Part shown: piece by piece, positions 26,290 to 39,490 of the stretch
Position numbering within the stretch: position 1 is the stretch's first letter
How the letters are laid out: each line of letters begins with the position of its first letter
Origin: Heterostelium album PN500
Taxonomy: Eukaryota > Evosea > Eumycetozoa > Acytosteliales > Acytosteliaceae
NCBI RefSeq assembly: GCF_000004825.1
Contig: NW_008805076.1
Location: 990,920-1,054,919, forward strand
Length of the DNA: 64,000 nucleotides
Reading direction: 5' to 3'
Program-made: the position numbers and the translations under genes
Notes under the pieces: model-generated
Told to the model about the DNA's origin: nothing
The model's database searches: none
What the model saw: only the letters and a program-made list of their open reading frames with translations

Positions 26290-26897
26290 CAAATAACAAA
26301 TAACAAACAAGCAAACATTTATCTATTTCAAAGTTTGCTATGATTATAATATTATAAATATTTGCTTTCTTTTTGTTTTTTCTTTTTTTCTTTTTTGCCT
26401 TTGCAAAAATTTGTTACAAGTGCTAGGTTTTTTTGTTTTGTTTTTTTCGGTGTAAAAATTGAATCGAAATAATCTGTTTGGCATTATGTGAATGTAAAAG
26501 TCGAAGGTTGATGGAAAATTATCATTTTTTTTTTTCGAAAGTTACAAAAAAGGATTTTAACACGATGAAAAAAATTTCACCAAATTTGGAGTAGACATTT
26601 TACCACATAAACACATAGACCACTTGATGAATTAGATGATCCTCCAATTAAACACTAACTCCGAAAATTAAACAAAAAAAAAACAATTAACAAAAAAATA
26701 ACAATGAAACCTTTTTTTTTTTTGTGACAATGGTTGTATAAACAACATCAAGATCCATTTAAAACTCTTATTATTTTATAAAAAAATAAAAAAAAAAACA
26801 AAAAAAACATTATAGTGCAAACCCTTATTTGATTGTCCATCGGAATCTCCCCATCACTCGTCATTCCTATTTTGAAAAAACACACATCAAATTTTGA

Positions 26898-26972
26898 TCA
26901 ACTATCATCATCGTGTTTCTTGTGCATGACTACACCGATGCCGTACATCAGAGCCCCCGATAAAATTGACAT
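26898..26972 (-). CDS. Possible micro-ORF, 24 codons
   Basis: ATG in an AAAATG context at 26972 encodes MSILSGALMYGIGVVMHKK followed by HDDDS and a stop. It has a short hydrophobic segment, a basic patch and an acidic end. GC content is far above the flanks. An alternative splice (donor GT near 26902, acceptor AG before GAATGACG) would extend it with MTSDGEIPMDNQIR. It could be a small membrane peptide or a first exon. Confidence 0.3.
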   Translation of the reverse strand: MSILSGALMYGIGVVMHKKHDDDS

Positions 26973-28207
26973 TTTCAAAAATAAAAAATTAATTTAATTT
27001 TGAAAAATTTTATAAAATTTAGATTTTTGTCCGAATTTTAAATCCTACAACCCATTTATGACAATTTTTTTCCAAAAATAATTAAATATCAAACCTCAAT
27101 TTTATTTAAATTATTTTTTTCTTTTTCTTGATTTTATTTAATTTTTTTTTGTGTTCCTAATCAGGCTCCTAAAAAATTAAATAAAATCAAAACCAAAAAA
27201 AAAAAAAAACACATTTTATATTTTTATTTATAGATAAACACCTTTAGAGCAAGACTCAATTAGAATTGTAAAATTAATAAATATTATTTAACTAAAATAG
27301 AGAGATATAAAAGAGAAACAACTCACAATCAGTATCATTTTAGAGATTCACATAACAGGTTATTTTTGTACAAAAATCAAACAACAACAACAAATCATAA
27401 AGTATATAGATCATACAATTAAATTCTCAAATTTCACTTTTCTTTGTGGTTTTAATATGTTTATCGATTATTCTTGTTACTTTTCAATTTCATCAATTTC
27501 ATTCATTCCCCTAATTAAATTTGTAATTGAGTGGGTGATGGTAATGGGTGGAATCTAAATATATGATTCCATTGCATTGATATTCAAGAAATGTAGTTTC
27601 TGAATTAAAGGTCGTAACACGGTCCAAATCACTTCAGAAGATCACATTTATGATGTATTGGGATACCAGTAACACTATCGCAACAAACCATCGACAAATC
27701 TTCTACCATTCCATTCCCATTGTCAATGGAACTTTTATTTCTTTTTTTCTGAAATTTTTATTTTGAAAAACAATGTTTGCAATTCAGAATAAAAAAAATA
27801 TGGTTCAAAAAAAAAGATCTAGATTTATAGTTTTGGCAAAGCTTTTTTTGTGTTTTTTGTTATTTCTGATTTAATTCCTCACCAGGTTGTATACAATTAA
27901 ATTTACAAATCACAACACATTTAATTTGGTCTCCCCAACATTTGGGAATATATATTTATCCATAATTCCATATTCTAATTAATCATAAAAAAAAAAAACA
28001 GCAAAGTAATTTCATTATATTATATTTTATTTATTGTAAATAGATAACAACTTTGTTACACTTTTTTTTCATCACATTTCCAAAATATAATTTGTTTTTT
28101 TTATATATAAAAAAAAGTAATTCATAGAAAAAAAAAAAAGAAAAAAAAAAACAAAACTTAAAAAAAAAAATCTGTCGATCATCACTTCCCATCTAAATAT
28201 TAAGATA

Positions 28208-28360
28208 ATGGGTGTGTTGTCCAAATTGTTTTCAGTTGTGTTATTGTTTGTAATGAGTTGTGGCGCGCATTGTCTCTTGGCTACATTATCAGTATTTCTC
28301 GCATCATTCTTAAGATGCTCTACCTTTGACAAAAAAAAACGACAAAAAAACAATAAATAG
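28208..28360 (+). CDS. Possible small hydrophobic protein, 50 codons
   Basis: The ORF starts MGVLSKLFSVVLLFVMSCGA, continues with a second hydrophobic run (LLATLSVFLASFL) and ends in a lysine-rich tail read through an A-rich tract. GC is about 40 percent over 28208-28330 against strongly AT flanks. The hydrophobic N-terminus resembles a signal peptide or membrane hairpin. The opposite strand is also open for 93 codons, so the coding strand is uncertain. Confidence 0.3.
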   Translation: MGVLSKLFSVVLLFVMSCGAHCLLATLSVFLASFLRCSTFDKKKRQKNNK

Positions 28361-30288
28361 TTTTTTCTATTTTTTCCATTTTTTTTTATTTATTCGGAAT
28401 TGTTTCAAAATACTCATACGCTCATATTACATTGGATTATAAAATCAACCGACAACAATCCCAAAAAAACTGTACAGTTTTTTTTGTATTTTTTTTTAAA
28501 AAAATCATTTTTTGCAGACTTTTTTTATTTTTATTATTTTTTTTCAAAAAAAATCATTTTGTTGCTTTTTTTTTTCTAGACCAATCAACAACAAAAACTC
28601 CCCATTAAATCCAATCAATTAACAATATAAAACTTACAAACCTATTTATTTATTTATTACTTTTGACAACAGAAGCAAAAAACAAAACAAAACAAAAAGT
28701 AACAATACAACAATAACAGCAATAGCAATAACAAGTAGGTTTTTTACAGTATTTAGATCATTGCAATCTTATCTTAATTTGTTGTCACCATTTTTTTTAT
28801 TTCATGCCAATTGGTAATGGTTTGTCAAGCTTTCCTCTTTTCAATATAAAACACTTTTAAACCATCAAAAAAAATAATTAGATAAATTTAAAAATCAAAA
28901 AAAAAAAAAAGCAAAAATCAAAAATCAAACAATTTTTAAAATTGTCTATTGATAGAAACCAAATTGAGTCTAAAATATAATATTACATTAATACAATCAA
29001 GCTAAACATTGTTTAAAAGAGAAATCATAAATCAACATAGAATTAAGATAGAGTTTTTTTTTTTAAAGGATTACTTAAAACAAAAAGTACTATAGCAAAT
29101 TAAACAAATCCCTTCAAATACATCGATCAAATCGCTGTACATCCAGAATCATCACCATATCACAGTAACTCCAACAAATTGTTATTTATAGACTCACTCC
29201 ACTCACCCACTATCATATACAGAATAATATTGCTTATTGTTTGGTCGCTCTATTTATTATTATTTTTTATCTGTTTGTTCAATTGTTATTATTTATAACA
29301 GATTTATTTTAACCTTTTTTTATTTGTTTTTTTTACTTTTATTATGGAGGATTAATATGTGGTACGCTGGATATTCAATTGATTATTTTTTATATCTTGT
29401 GGTTTGTGTTTTTAATTAATTTATTTTGGGATGATGTTTGTTGATTGATTAATAATTTTGTGGTAATGGTGTGGTTGGTGTTGATTATTATTATGCTACA
29501 GACACAGTTCATAGTCGAAATCAAATCAATATTATCCCTTCGAAGATTAAAATAAAGATAATCAAAACAACAAACAACACAGCACCCCCACACTTATCCT
29601 TTAAACGTTATTTTAATACTTCATTTCTACGCCCTCTTTTCTTCTTATTATTGATCAACAACACACCAACCACATCACACAACAACTTAATTATTAGATT
29701 TTTATTTTATTTTATTTTTTCCCTTTTTTTTAAAAAGGAAATAAATAATAACAAATAAATTATCGACTATCATACATACATACATAACCAACAATCCTTC
29801 AGTCATTTGCTGGCAACTGCTATTCATTCATTACCACACCATCCACTACTAATTAAGTAGTTCACTCACGCACCAAACAACAACAACAACAATCACAACC
29901 AACCACTTAAGTTTGTTCCTTAAAAATTGAAATATCTATTAAAGTTGTTCATTTAGTAGCTTGTAGTTTATTGAATAATTCCAAACTCTTTTTTTAAATT
30001 TATAATAGTAGTGATAATAATTAACTAATTTTTAATATTTTAGATTTTGTAAATATTACATTTAATTTATAGCATTACAAGATATACCAATACACAATAC
30101 CAGAACAACAATCATCCAAATTATCTTTAAGAAAAAGAGATTTTAGTAACAACAAAAACCAAAACATAGATAGTTTAGATAGAGTATCAAGACAATAAAC
30201 AAGTCATACAGCAGCAACAACAGCGATAACAAACATCATTAAAATCAGTTATTGTCAATATCAATAAATATATATATATAAAGAAAAG

Positions 30289-31446
30289 ATGGGAAATTTT
30301 TGTGGTAAAGCAGAGATGGGTACAGCCGAGGAAATCAAGGCTAATCATTCCATCAATCATATGTTGAAACAAGCAAGATCAAAATTAGAGGGTGAAATTA
30401 AACTACTTCTTTTGGGTGCTGGTGAATCTGGAAAAGTAATTATCTTCAACCACGTTATTTTTTTTTAAAAGTAACTTATCATAATTTACTAATATTTATT
30501 ATTAATTTTATTTAAAATTTAGTCAACTATTGCTAAACAAATGAAGATTCTGCATTTGAATGGTTTCACAGATGAAGAAAGATTATCATATAAAACTATT
30601 ATCTATAATAATACAGTTGGTTCAATGAGAGTTTTGGTCAATGCCGCAGAGGAACTAAAGATTGGTATCAGCGAGAGCAACAAGGAAGCAGCATCGAGAA
30701 TCGCCAACGACTTGGGCGAGCACTTCAATGGTGTTCTCACACCAGAGTTGGCTAAAGACATCCAAGCATTGTGGGCCGATCCAGGCATTCAAACCGCCTT
30801 TTCCAGATCATCAGAGTTCCAGTTGAACGATTCCGCCGCATACTATTTCGATTCGATCGAGAGAATCTCCAAACCAACCTACCTGCCATCGGAAGCCGAC
30901 GTCTTGCGTTCGCGTACCAAGACCACCGGTATCATAGAGACAGAGTTTGAGGTGCAAGGAACCAGCTTCAGAATGGTCGACGTCGGTGGTCAGCGTTCAG
31001 AGCGTAAGAAGTGGATGCACTGTTTCCAAGAGGTCACAGCCGTCATATTTTGCGTGGCACTCAGCGAGTACGATTTGAAACTATACGAAGACGACACCAC
31101 CAATCGTATGCAAGAGTCACTGAAGCTCTTCAAGGAGATTTGCAACACCAAGTGGTTCTCAGAGACTGCCATGATCCTCTTTTTGAACAAACGTGATCTC
31201 TTTGCCGAGAAGATTACCAAATCACCGCTTACCACCTGCTTCAAAGAATATAACGGTGCTTCCACCTACGAAGCTTGTGCAGACTACATCAAACACCAAT
31301 TTTTGAACCAAAACGAAAATCCAAAGAAATTAATCTATCCACATTTGACTTGTGCTACCGACACCTCCAATATTGCACACGTATTCAACAGTGTAAAAGA
31401 CATCGTACTCAATATTACATTAGATGAAGCTGGTATGGCAATCTAA
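30289..31446 (+). CDS. gpaA: Heterotrimeric G protein alpha subunit, G-alpha-1 type
   Basis: Predicted exons 30289-30435 and 30523-31446 give 356 residues. The N-terminus MGNFCGK has the myristoylation glycine and a palmitoylation cysteine. GTP-binding motifs are complete: P-loop GAGESGKS (residues 43-50, split by the intron), switch I RSRTKTTG, switch [18 protein letters not shown] and TCATDT. The alpha-helical insert (about residues 65-180) is intact. The sequence agrees closely with Dictyostelium G-alpha-1 through the whole length, including [20 protein letters not shown] and [16 protein letters not shown]. The C-terminus ends EAGMAI, without the cysteine targeted by pertussis toxin. It acts at the plasma membrane in receptor signalling; in D. 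discoideum G-alpha-1 acts on phospholipase C. The long upstream region suggests complex control. Confidence 0.95.
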
Positions 31447-32509
31447 AAATAATAATAATAATAAAAAAAAAACAAATGAATAAAGAATAAGAAAAATAAC
31501 ACCAACCAAACAAACAAACAAACAAACAAACAACCAACCAAATCAAATCAATTCAATTCAATCAACCAATCAGTCAATCAATCAAATACCATTGAAAGAT
31601 ATATAGTAGTAATATACTTTTCAACTCAACCAAATTTTTCACAGTTCTATAGTCAAATAATAACCTATTGTAATCATTTCAAACAAAAACCCAAAAAGTC
31701 AACATTAATCAATTTCATAGAACCAAAACGATCACACCAAATTCCCTTTAGTCCACTTTCTATCTTACAATAATCGAAATCTTTCAACCCGATAGAAATG
31801 GAAATCAAAACTACCTTTTTCACATATTTGTATTTTATATATTCAATAAATTTAAACTCAATTTATTAATTATTAAGAATCTGGTCTGTTTAAGTTTTTT
31901 GCTTAAGATTTAACATATTATATTTTTCGCTATTTTATTTTAATTGGTGAAGTGACAAAAGTTACTGCTGAATATTTATTTTTGTAATCTTTGAAACTAA
32001 AATAAATTAAACACCAAAGTTAAAGTGTGGTCGACCACTGCAAAGATTTCTTTAAAATGATTTGACAAAACAAAAATAATTTAATAAATGTGGGGTCATA
32101 CCTGTTTAAACATAACTGCAGTAAAACTCTAGCATTCTTATCACATATTAAACTTTCTCTCTTTGTTTTTTTAAATCTATACGTATACTTTCAAACATTC
32201 GTTCATTCAATTCAATCGTTGGTAGGTTTTATTTCTATTTAGAGGTTAATAATTTTCGAAATAGATGTGCTACTCTAGTGTTTATATATTTATAACAAGC
32301 ATTTCAATAGTTTTCAAAACTTATTTATTTTGACAAATAGTTTATGTTTGGATTATAATATAATTATTAATAAGGTTATTAACTAGTTTTTCCTCTTTTG
32401 TTAAACTCATAAATCTAAATTTTATATTAATATAAAAAAATAATACTCTTTATTCAATACAAAGTTTTATTCTGCATTTCAAGTAAAAGAGAGTTCATTC
32501 TATTTTAAA
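31447..32509. other. Intergenic region, AT-rich
   Basis: A CAAA/CAAC-rich 3' flank of the G-alpha gene (31500-31560) is followed by AT-rich sequence and the leader of the hydroxyacid oxidase gene. No further feature was seen. Confidence 0.5.
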
Positions 32510-33785
32510 ATGTCACACAATAACTATCAAGATTTTGTCAATATCGATGAGTTCAAGTATGCTGCTGAAAAGAAGTTACCTCGTATGGTTTACGATTACT
32601 ATGCCTCTGGTTCATTCGATCAAGTAATGTTATCATTAAACTAATATGTTATCATTAGTTTGATCTAGATGTATCATTTGTACTTTTACTAATCTTTTAT
32701 AACAACAGATTACATTAGCAGAGAATCAAAACTATTTCTCTAGAATCAAACTACTACCGAGATGTCTGATCGATGTTTCCAATGTAGATATGAGAACCAA
32801 TGTATTGGGTATTGATTTATCATTTCCTCTGATGATTGCACCGACCGCTATGCAAAAGATGGCACACCCAGTAGGAGAGACCGCCACCTGGAGTGCAGCC
32901 AACGAGCTAGGTACATCTATGACACTATCGTCACTCTCCACCACCAGTATCGAAGAGCTCTCTAAACACGCAAACGGAAATCCAGGTTGGTTCCAACTCT
33001 ATGTTTTCAAAGATCGTGCTATCACAAAGAATCTTGTACAGAGAGCCGAACAAATTGGTTATAAAGCAATTGTTCTTACAGTAGACACACCGTACTTGGG
33101 TAGAAGAGAAGCTGACTATAGAAATGGGTAAAGTATTGAAAACAATTAATCATAAATAATCGATCGATATTCAGAATTCAATCATTTTATTAACTTTTAT
33201 ATATGGATTTTTTTTAGATTCCGTTTACCTCATGGACTTAAATTACAGAATTTCTCTGATCTACCATTGGCAGATGTAGAAGGAGGATTGAATGCATATG
33301 TAGCGACAATGATCGATAGTAGTCTGACTTGGAAGGATTTAGATTGGTTGAAATCGATCACTAAACTACCAATTATTGTAAAGGGTGTGATGTCACCGAG
33401 AGATGCAGAGATTGCAGTGACACACGGTGTAGATGCAATCATTGTCAGTAATCATGGTGCACGTCAACTTGATACTGCACCTTCTACCATCGAGGTGCTA
33501 CCATACATTGTCAAGGCTGTCAATGGACGTTGTCCTGTCATCTTGGACGGTGGAGTCCGTCGTGGTACCGACATCCTCAAAGCATTGGCTTGTGGTGCCA
33601 AAGCAGTGATGATCGGTAGGCCTGTTCTCTGGGGATTGGCAGTTGGTGGCAAAGATGGTGTAAAACGTGTCTTATCTTTACTGCACGATGAATTGAAACT
33701 ATCGATGGCTCTAGCAGGTGTTAAATCTATCAGCCAAATTAACAAATCTTTAATTTGGGATCCATCAGAATATACTAAACTTTAG
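32510..33785 (+). CDS. haox: FMN-dependent 2-hydroxyacid (glycolate) oxidase
   Basis: Predicted exons 32510-32623, 32709-33127 and 33218-33785 give 366 residues, the usual length for the family. It opens with [26 protein letters not shown], the N-terminal signature of glycolate/lactate oxidases. FMN-barrel motifs follow: [46 protein letters not shown], the active-site motif SNHGARQLD with catalytic His and substrate-binding Arg, and [32 protein letters not shown]. It oxidises short 2-hydroxy acids such as glycolate with oxygen, making hydrogen peroxide, typically in peroxisomes. The C-terminus is EYTKL, similar to but not a standard SKL-type peroxisomal signal. Confidence 0.95.
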
Positions 33786-33876
33786 AATAAAAAAAAAAAA
33801 AAAGATAATTGCAAAAAAAGTAACAATTTAGAATGAACAAACATAAGATAGTTAAAAAAACGTTTCGAAAAAATGT

Positions 33877-36800
33877 TTATTGTGGTTTATAAACTTTCTT
33901 TGACATACAAACATCGTTTGGTAGAGTAACGATGATTGAGTTGTCACGATTAAACTTGAATTGATCTGCAATAATCTCAGTGTTGAACTCTTGCATTTGA
34001 TAGATGTCTAAAATGTTTTGTTTGATCTTTCTAAAGTTCCAAGTTATCAAGAAATTACCGGAGGATGTTACAATCGATGTTTCGGATTGATCACCAGGTG
34101 CAATGTTAAACTTGGCTGGTGTAAATGAAACTCTACCACCTAATCTCTTCAAATCGTTTGGTTTCAATAGCAGTCTCTTTGGTGTTGGCTAATAAACAAA
34201 AAAAAGTAAATAAAATTAATATTAATATTTAACTTAAGCTAAAACACTTGATATTTATACTTTACCTTCTTAGCACCTAATCTATCTTCAAAACCATTCA
34301 ATCCTTCTTTGGTTTCAGCTGGTACGATCAATAGATATTGTTTGCAGGTTGCAACTACCCATTTACCATCTTGAGTTGTATCGATACCAATGATTGGATC
34401 ACCAATACCAGGTAGAGTAGTTCTCGAACGAAGGATCTTACCGAGTGGATCTTCAGCAGTGGATGATCTCTTCTTGGTGTCAAACTGAGTCTTTGTGAAC
34501 AACTTGATTTCACCTTTGTTTGTACCGAGTGCGATGTGTCCTTGGTCAGAGGTGGCACCACATGTATTAATAGAGCTTGGATTGGAACCACCATAGAATT
34601 TTTGTGTGATCTTATCTTTTCCTTGACGTGGATCAACCAAGAACAAATTGTTTCCATTCATACCAACGAATGTTTCTCTATTGGTTGTTTCATCAAACTT
34701 GTTTTGTGGTAGGATCTGAGTGGCAACTGTATTTTGATTCTTCCAATTCAAATCCTAAAAAGAATGATAAATATAATTAATAAAAGTAAATTGATTGATA
34801 TTTTTAATGTTTGATTGATAGTTACCCATTCTTGTACAATATCAGGTCTGTTTAGATCCATTTTAAATACTTTGTTCTTTGAAGTTGGGTTGAGCATCAA
34901 GAGTGATGAATCTTGGTTTTGCAGCATCAGTCTCTTTGGTGAGAAAGTCTGACCGTTCTTATCAGAAATACCCTTAATGATAGAGTTAAACTGAACATCA
35001 TTCTCACCAGTATTGAATACACCAATGTTAGAGCCACGAACTACATATGATCTATCTTTGTAGCCTACTAGGAGCTCACTGTTCTTTGCTCCACTTCCAC
35101 CTTGTTCCATTTTAACACCTTGAACTTCATCTTCCTCTTCACTCTCATCTGAATCCTCTTCTTCATCTTCATCTTCATCCTCGCTCTCACTCTCTACAAT
35201 GGCTGGAGGTGGTTTCTTTACTGGTGTTCTTGTTGATATGTATTTTTGATGAACTATATCAGCTTCGGATTGCTCGTCATCTGATTGATCTTCTTCTTCC
35301 TCTTCTTCATCTTCATCTTCCTCCTCATCTTCTTCCTCTTCATTATCACCTTCATGCTCATCTTGTTCATGATAAACTACATTGTCTGGTCTTTTTACAA
35401 ATTTGCCTGGTTCACCTTCAGACTCTTCTTCCTCTTCCTCTTCCTCATCTTCCTCGTGCTCTTCATCCTCTACTTCGTTTGAATCTTCGTCTTCCTCATC
35501 CAAATCATCACTTTGGACACTGACGATATCACTTTCATTCTGACGCTCGATTTCAGCTTCCAATTTTCTCAATTGGTCATGCTCTTGTGCGGTGAACTCT
35601 TGAGAGGATGAAATCTTCATATCACTGAAATCCTCTAAATCCTTTGTTGTAAATCCATCGTCTGTATCGAAAATAATATTTGGATCTTCATAATCATCTG
35701 TCAGTGCACGTGCTAAATATGAAACATCATCTTTCTATAATATTATGACAGTGAATAAATTAATATTTGGTTATTGTTTAATTTAAATTTTTAAGAATTC
35801 AATTACCTTTCCTTTAAATTTAGTTTGATGTGATGCTTCATAATGTAAAACAGTGAATTTATCTCTGAATGATTCAAAATCTTTGTCAGAGTCGAATCTT
35901 ATACTCCAACGTGTATAGTTATTTCCAATTCCAGAGAACCAAATGAATGATATTTGCTCCTAAAAAATAAATAAATAAAAATTAATTTATTGTTTTATAG
36001 CTATTAATAAAAGCTGTTATTAGATATTTACGTTAAAGAAATGTGGATACATATCAGAGTTGATAATTTGTGAAATAATAACTTTATCATTTTTAACAAT
36101 AAAGAATGTGACTATATCATTGTAATTTAGATGATTTGATGGGATATTAGTAACTATAAAGTATTAATTAAAAAGTAAAAAATGTTATCTATATATATTT
36201 ACATTCAATTACAGGAGTAGTACGTGTCTTATTCATTAAAACAAATACATCTGCATCTTGTAGGTTGAATTGTGAACCTGTTTCAAGATAGAGTGAACAA
36301 TGACTACGGAATAGTTCTTCACCGGTTGGCAAAGCAGATCGAATATTCTCGAAATTGAGTTTGGTTGGTTCGACCTCTACTTCCTCTCCACCCTCCTGTG
36401 GGTATATAGATGTTGGTTGTTCTGGTGATGTTGGAGTGTTGCTGGTGGTAGTTGTGGTTGTTACTTGTTGTCTACCAGTTGGCTGTACAGTCTTTACTTT
36501 AGTTTCGAGTTTCTGCATTGTCTCTGTCCTCTCGTTACGGCAGTAGCTGTTGACTTCCGATGCCTCGGCATTCGAGTGGTGCTGTTGGAACTTTGACTCG
36601 TAGATGCATTGGCAGAGCAACTGCTGTAGTTTCTCAACGTTTTGCTCGGCTTGCTCGTCATTCTGCTGGTCAAACTCAAACATGAAACGAGTCTGTGTTC
36701 CACGCCACGATAGAGCAGGGCCATTGAGCGGACCCTCCTCACGATACAACTCTAATCCCACGGTAATCGGGAATTCATAGCTGTTTGGTTCGTCGTCATC

Positions 36801-37118
36801 GTCTGCCGCCACAGCCTGACTCTCATCCTCAATGATACGAGTCACCTGAACACAATAGGAATATTTATTTACATCTGGTTTCTTTAGTATTGCAATTTCA
36901 CATTCATTGAATCTGAATATGTTCAAAAATAGAATATCTTATAATTAGGATTATCATTACAAATAATAGTATCTATATGAATATAATATTTAAACTTACA
37001 AACAACTCCATTGACCACGCGAGTAATGATAGAACAAACCAGTGTATTCAACGAGAGTCTCTGGTGAGGAATTTGCACCTCCATATAAAAAACTAGATAA
37101 TCTTTTAAAGAATGCCAT
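33877..37118 (-). CDS. vid27: VID27-like WD40 protein
   Basis: Predicted exons 37118-37000, 36912-36203, 36153-36032, 35959-35807, 35734-34826, 34754-34266 and 34188-33877 give 937 residues. The N-terminal half contains PH-like segments ([19 protein letters not shown]), a Gln/Thr-rich linker and, around residues 390-480, a long Glu/Asp-rich stretch typical of this family. The C-terminal half is the VID27 propeller: [56 protein letters not shown], and the end [14 protein letters not shown]27 proteins are conserved cytosolic proteins; the yeast name derives from a vacuolar import and degradation screen. The biochemical role is not known. The divergent neighbour is the coiled-coil gene at 38032. 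Confidence 0.88.
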
Positions 37119-38031
37119 TATTTCCTTTTTTGTTGTTGTTTTTGTTTTTGTTGTTGTTGTTGTTGTTGTATTGTTGTCACTATTGCTTTTATTTTTTTAT
37201 TATTATTATTAAATTATTACTTTGTTTAATGTTTGTCGATGTCTTTTTATTTTTATAAAAAATAATAAGATAATTAAATAAAAATTTAATATAATATTAA
37301 ATTTGGAGATCTACTTTTCTTATTCTTTTTAATATTAATTTTATTTATCACTACTATTGTTTTATTACTACTACTAATAAAATAATCACCTTTTTTTTTC
37401 TTTAATTTCAAAATAAATAAATTAAATTTTAAGAGATTATGTGAACAAAAAAAAATCCCTCCTTTTTTTGAATTTTTTTTTAAAAAAAAAGTTTGGATTT
37501 TATTTCTTTGCTGAATCATTTACATTTTTAGTTATTTTTAGAATAATACAACCTTGTCTTTGTTGTTGTTGTTTTGATCAAGTTATTTCTATCATATGTT
37601 TAGTTTTCCTATAATAAATAATATCTCAATTTTAGTTATTTTATTTATAAAAAAAAACAAAAAAATGTGGTAAGAATGTTTGTCGTCAGAGGTTGTTGTT
37701 GTAAAAGATATTTAACAGAAAACCAATGCTACTATTTAATAAAAATTCCAATGACCTAATGAAGATTTGTTATGGTGTTGATAAAAAAAAGAATATATTT
37801 CTTGATATCGACAAGAATTATTAAATGAATTCATGTTACTCTGAATCGATGTTCTCCATTGAATAAAAAAAAAAAGTTTAAAATTATTATTTTTTATTGT
37901 ATTATTACTTACATTGTGTTTTATTGAATAAACTAAAATTAAATATTTATTTGTTAGTTGTTTCTATCTATCTTTAAAATATACAATAAGAATAAGTAAT
38001 TTTTATTTTCTTTTCTTAACAAATAATACTT
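37119..38031. other. Divergent intergenic region, AT-rich
   Basis: CAA/TTG-rich leader of the VID27 gene (about 37120-37175), then AT-rich sequence with long A runs. It must contain both divergent promoters. No RNA gene or credible ORF was seen. Confidence 0.5.
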
Positions 38032-38663
38032 ATGGATTTTGATGAAGAGTTATTATTAAACAATTCAAGTTATAATCTAACTTTAAAAATAGGTATTGAA
38101 TTAAATTATAAATAAAAAGATTATTTTTTTATAGAAAACTTATTATTTACTTTTTATTTTTTTAAAAAAAATAAGAAAATTTATTTAAAGATATAAATAA
38201 ATCATTTCTACCTCCACCTCTAAAGAATAAATATGTAGATAAAGTTTATCATACCTATAGTAATGGAGGATTAGATAATTTGAGATCACAATTTGAAACT
38301 CATTTGAAACAATATCAATTTCAGCTAAAGATTGAAGAGGCTGAGAGAAAACTAGCAACACTTGACAGAGATCTCTCTACTTTAGCAAGTGAACGTATGG
38401 AGTTATCAAATGATTTGAATACATTGAAATCGAATCTTTCAACTATTTCCACATCAAACAATACTCTAAAGGTATTCTACTCTAACAATGAAACTGAAAA
38501 AAAAAAAAAAAAACAAAATTAAATTAATTTTCTAACCTCATACAACTTTTTATTAAAAATCTTCTTTAAAATGCAGGAAAATCAATTTAAACTGGAAGTT
38601 GATAAAGTAAAAGCTTTCGTGAACAACAATAGAATGAATGATATAAATAAAAGATTTAAATAA
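38032..38663 (+). CDS. Small coiled-coil protein
   Basis: Predicted exons 38032-38092, 38191-38471 and 38577-38663 give 142 residues and keep frame across both introns. The protein opens MDFDEELLLNNSSYNL, has a Pro-rich turn (SFLPPPLKNKY) and then a long amphipathic helix (about residues 55-120, for example KIEEAERKLATLDRDLSTL). It ends in a basic tail (NDINKRFK). This layout suits a subunit of a helical complex. The family is not recognised. Confidence 0.65.
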
Positions 38664-38925
38664 CTATTATTCTTACTATATGTATAGATCTAACTTTAAA
38701 TAAATAATAACTTTAATAAATAAAGATAGTAATATTAATGTAAAGTAAGTATCAAATGATACTTAAAGTGAAAGGTTTGTTTTTTATTTTTGTAGCTTTG
38801 ATCTTGATATTACTACGAATAATTAATAAATAAATATATAGATTGTTTTGTATGTTGGAGTGATTATTTATCTGTAGTTTGTTTGTTGTTTGTTTTATAC
38901 ATTATATTATTGGATGTTTTTCTAA

Positions 38926-39490
38926 CTATTTACGATATCTTGCAATTACAGCAATTGTTAATACAATCAAGATGATCGATCCACCTACCCAACAGTAGAT
39001 ATACTCATCCCCTTTGAGGTAGAAGTATTGATAGAGACCACCTACGATCAAACCAACACCGACAATTAAAAGTAGCGATGCGAATATCTTTGTGGTGACA
39101 CTCTCTGATTTCTTTGTTCCCCATTGACTAGTTGAGTAACCACCCAACTCTGCGTTATGACTGCTAACATTGTAGTCTGTATTGTATCCTGCACCATAGG
39201 TATTGTTGTTATTTCCAGAGGTTGTGCCAGTTCTCTGAAATTGTTCTGCTGTCACACCCAGCGGTACCAATGGCATATGTTCATTGCTTTTATATCTAAT
39301 ATAGAAACTAGAATATTAGTTGATCTATTTTATTTATATTGATCTTGTTTTTTATGATCAATATTTTTTTTTAAAATTTTTTTTTATTAACAAACAAACA
39401 ACAAAAAATAAAACAAACATAAACATTGTAACTTTTATCAAATAAATATGAAAATTCATACGAGTTACTTCTGCCCCAGTTATAAGACAT
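38926..39490 (-). CDS. Small two-transmembrane protein
   Basis: Predicted exons 39490-39462 and 39295-38926 give 132 residues (start MSYNWGRSN, then YKSNEHMPLVPLG). The N-terminal 75 residues are polar, with an Asn/Gly/Tyr-rich stretch. Two transmembrane helices follow (FASLLLIVGVGLIVGGLYQY and a second ending LIVLTIAVIA), joined by a short acidic loop, with a short basic C-terminus (RYRK). The topology is reminiscent of TMEM230/TMEM134-type vesicle proteins, but no diagnostic motif was seen, so this is only a suggestion. Confidence 0.65.

Larger units (their letters stand above)
26290..30288. other. 4-kb gene-poor region upstream of G-alpha-1
   Basis: Very AT-rich, with many poly-A/T runs, interrupted by short GC-richer islands near 26820-26965, 27535-27725, 28190-28330 and 29500-29660. 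Two islands contain small ORFs listed separately. The 27535-27725 island has stops in all frames and may be a non-coding RNA or regulatory element. The 29.7-30.28 kb part is CA-rich and is likely the 5' leader of the G-alpha gene. Confidence 0.5.

Noticed and set aside
28072-28353. 93-codon minus-strand ORF
   Set aside because: Both ends are poly-Phe/Lys from homopolymer runs. Only the middle is protein-like, and the opposite strand offers an equally good small ORF.
35209-35523. Leu/Phe-rich ORFs on the plus strand
   Set aside because: Antisense of the Glu/Asp-rich tract in the VID27-like gene; GAA/GAG codons read in reverse give Phe and Leu.
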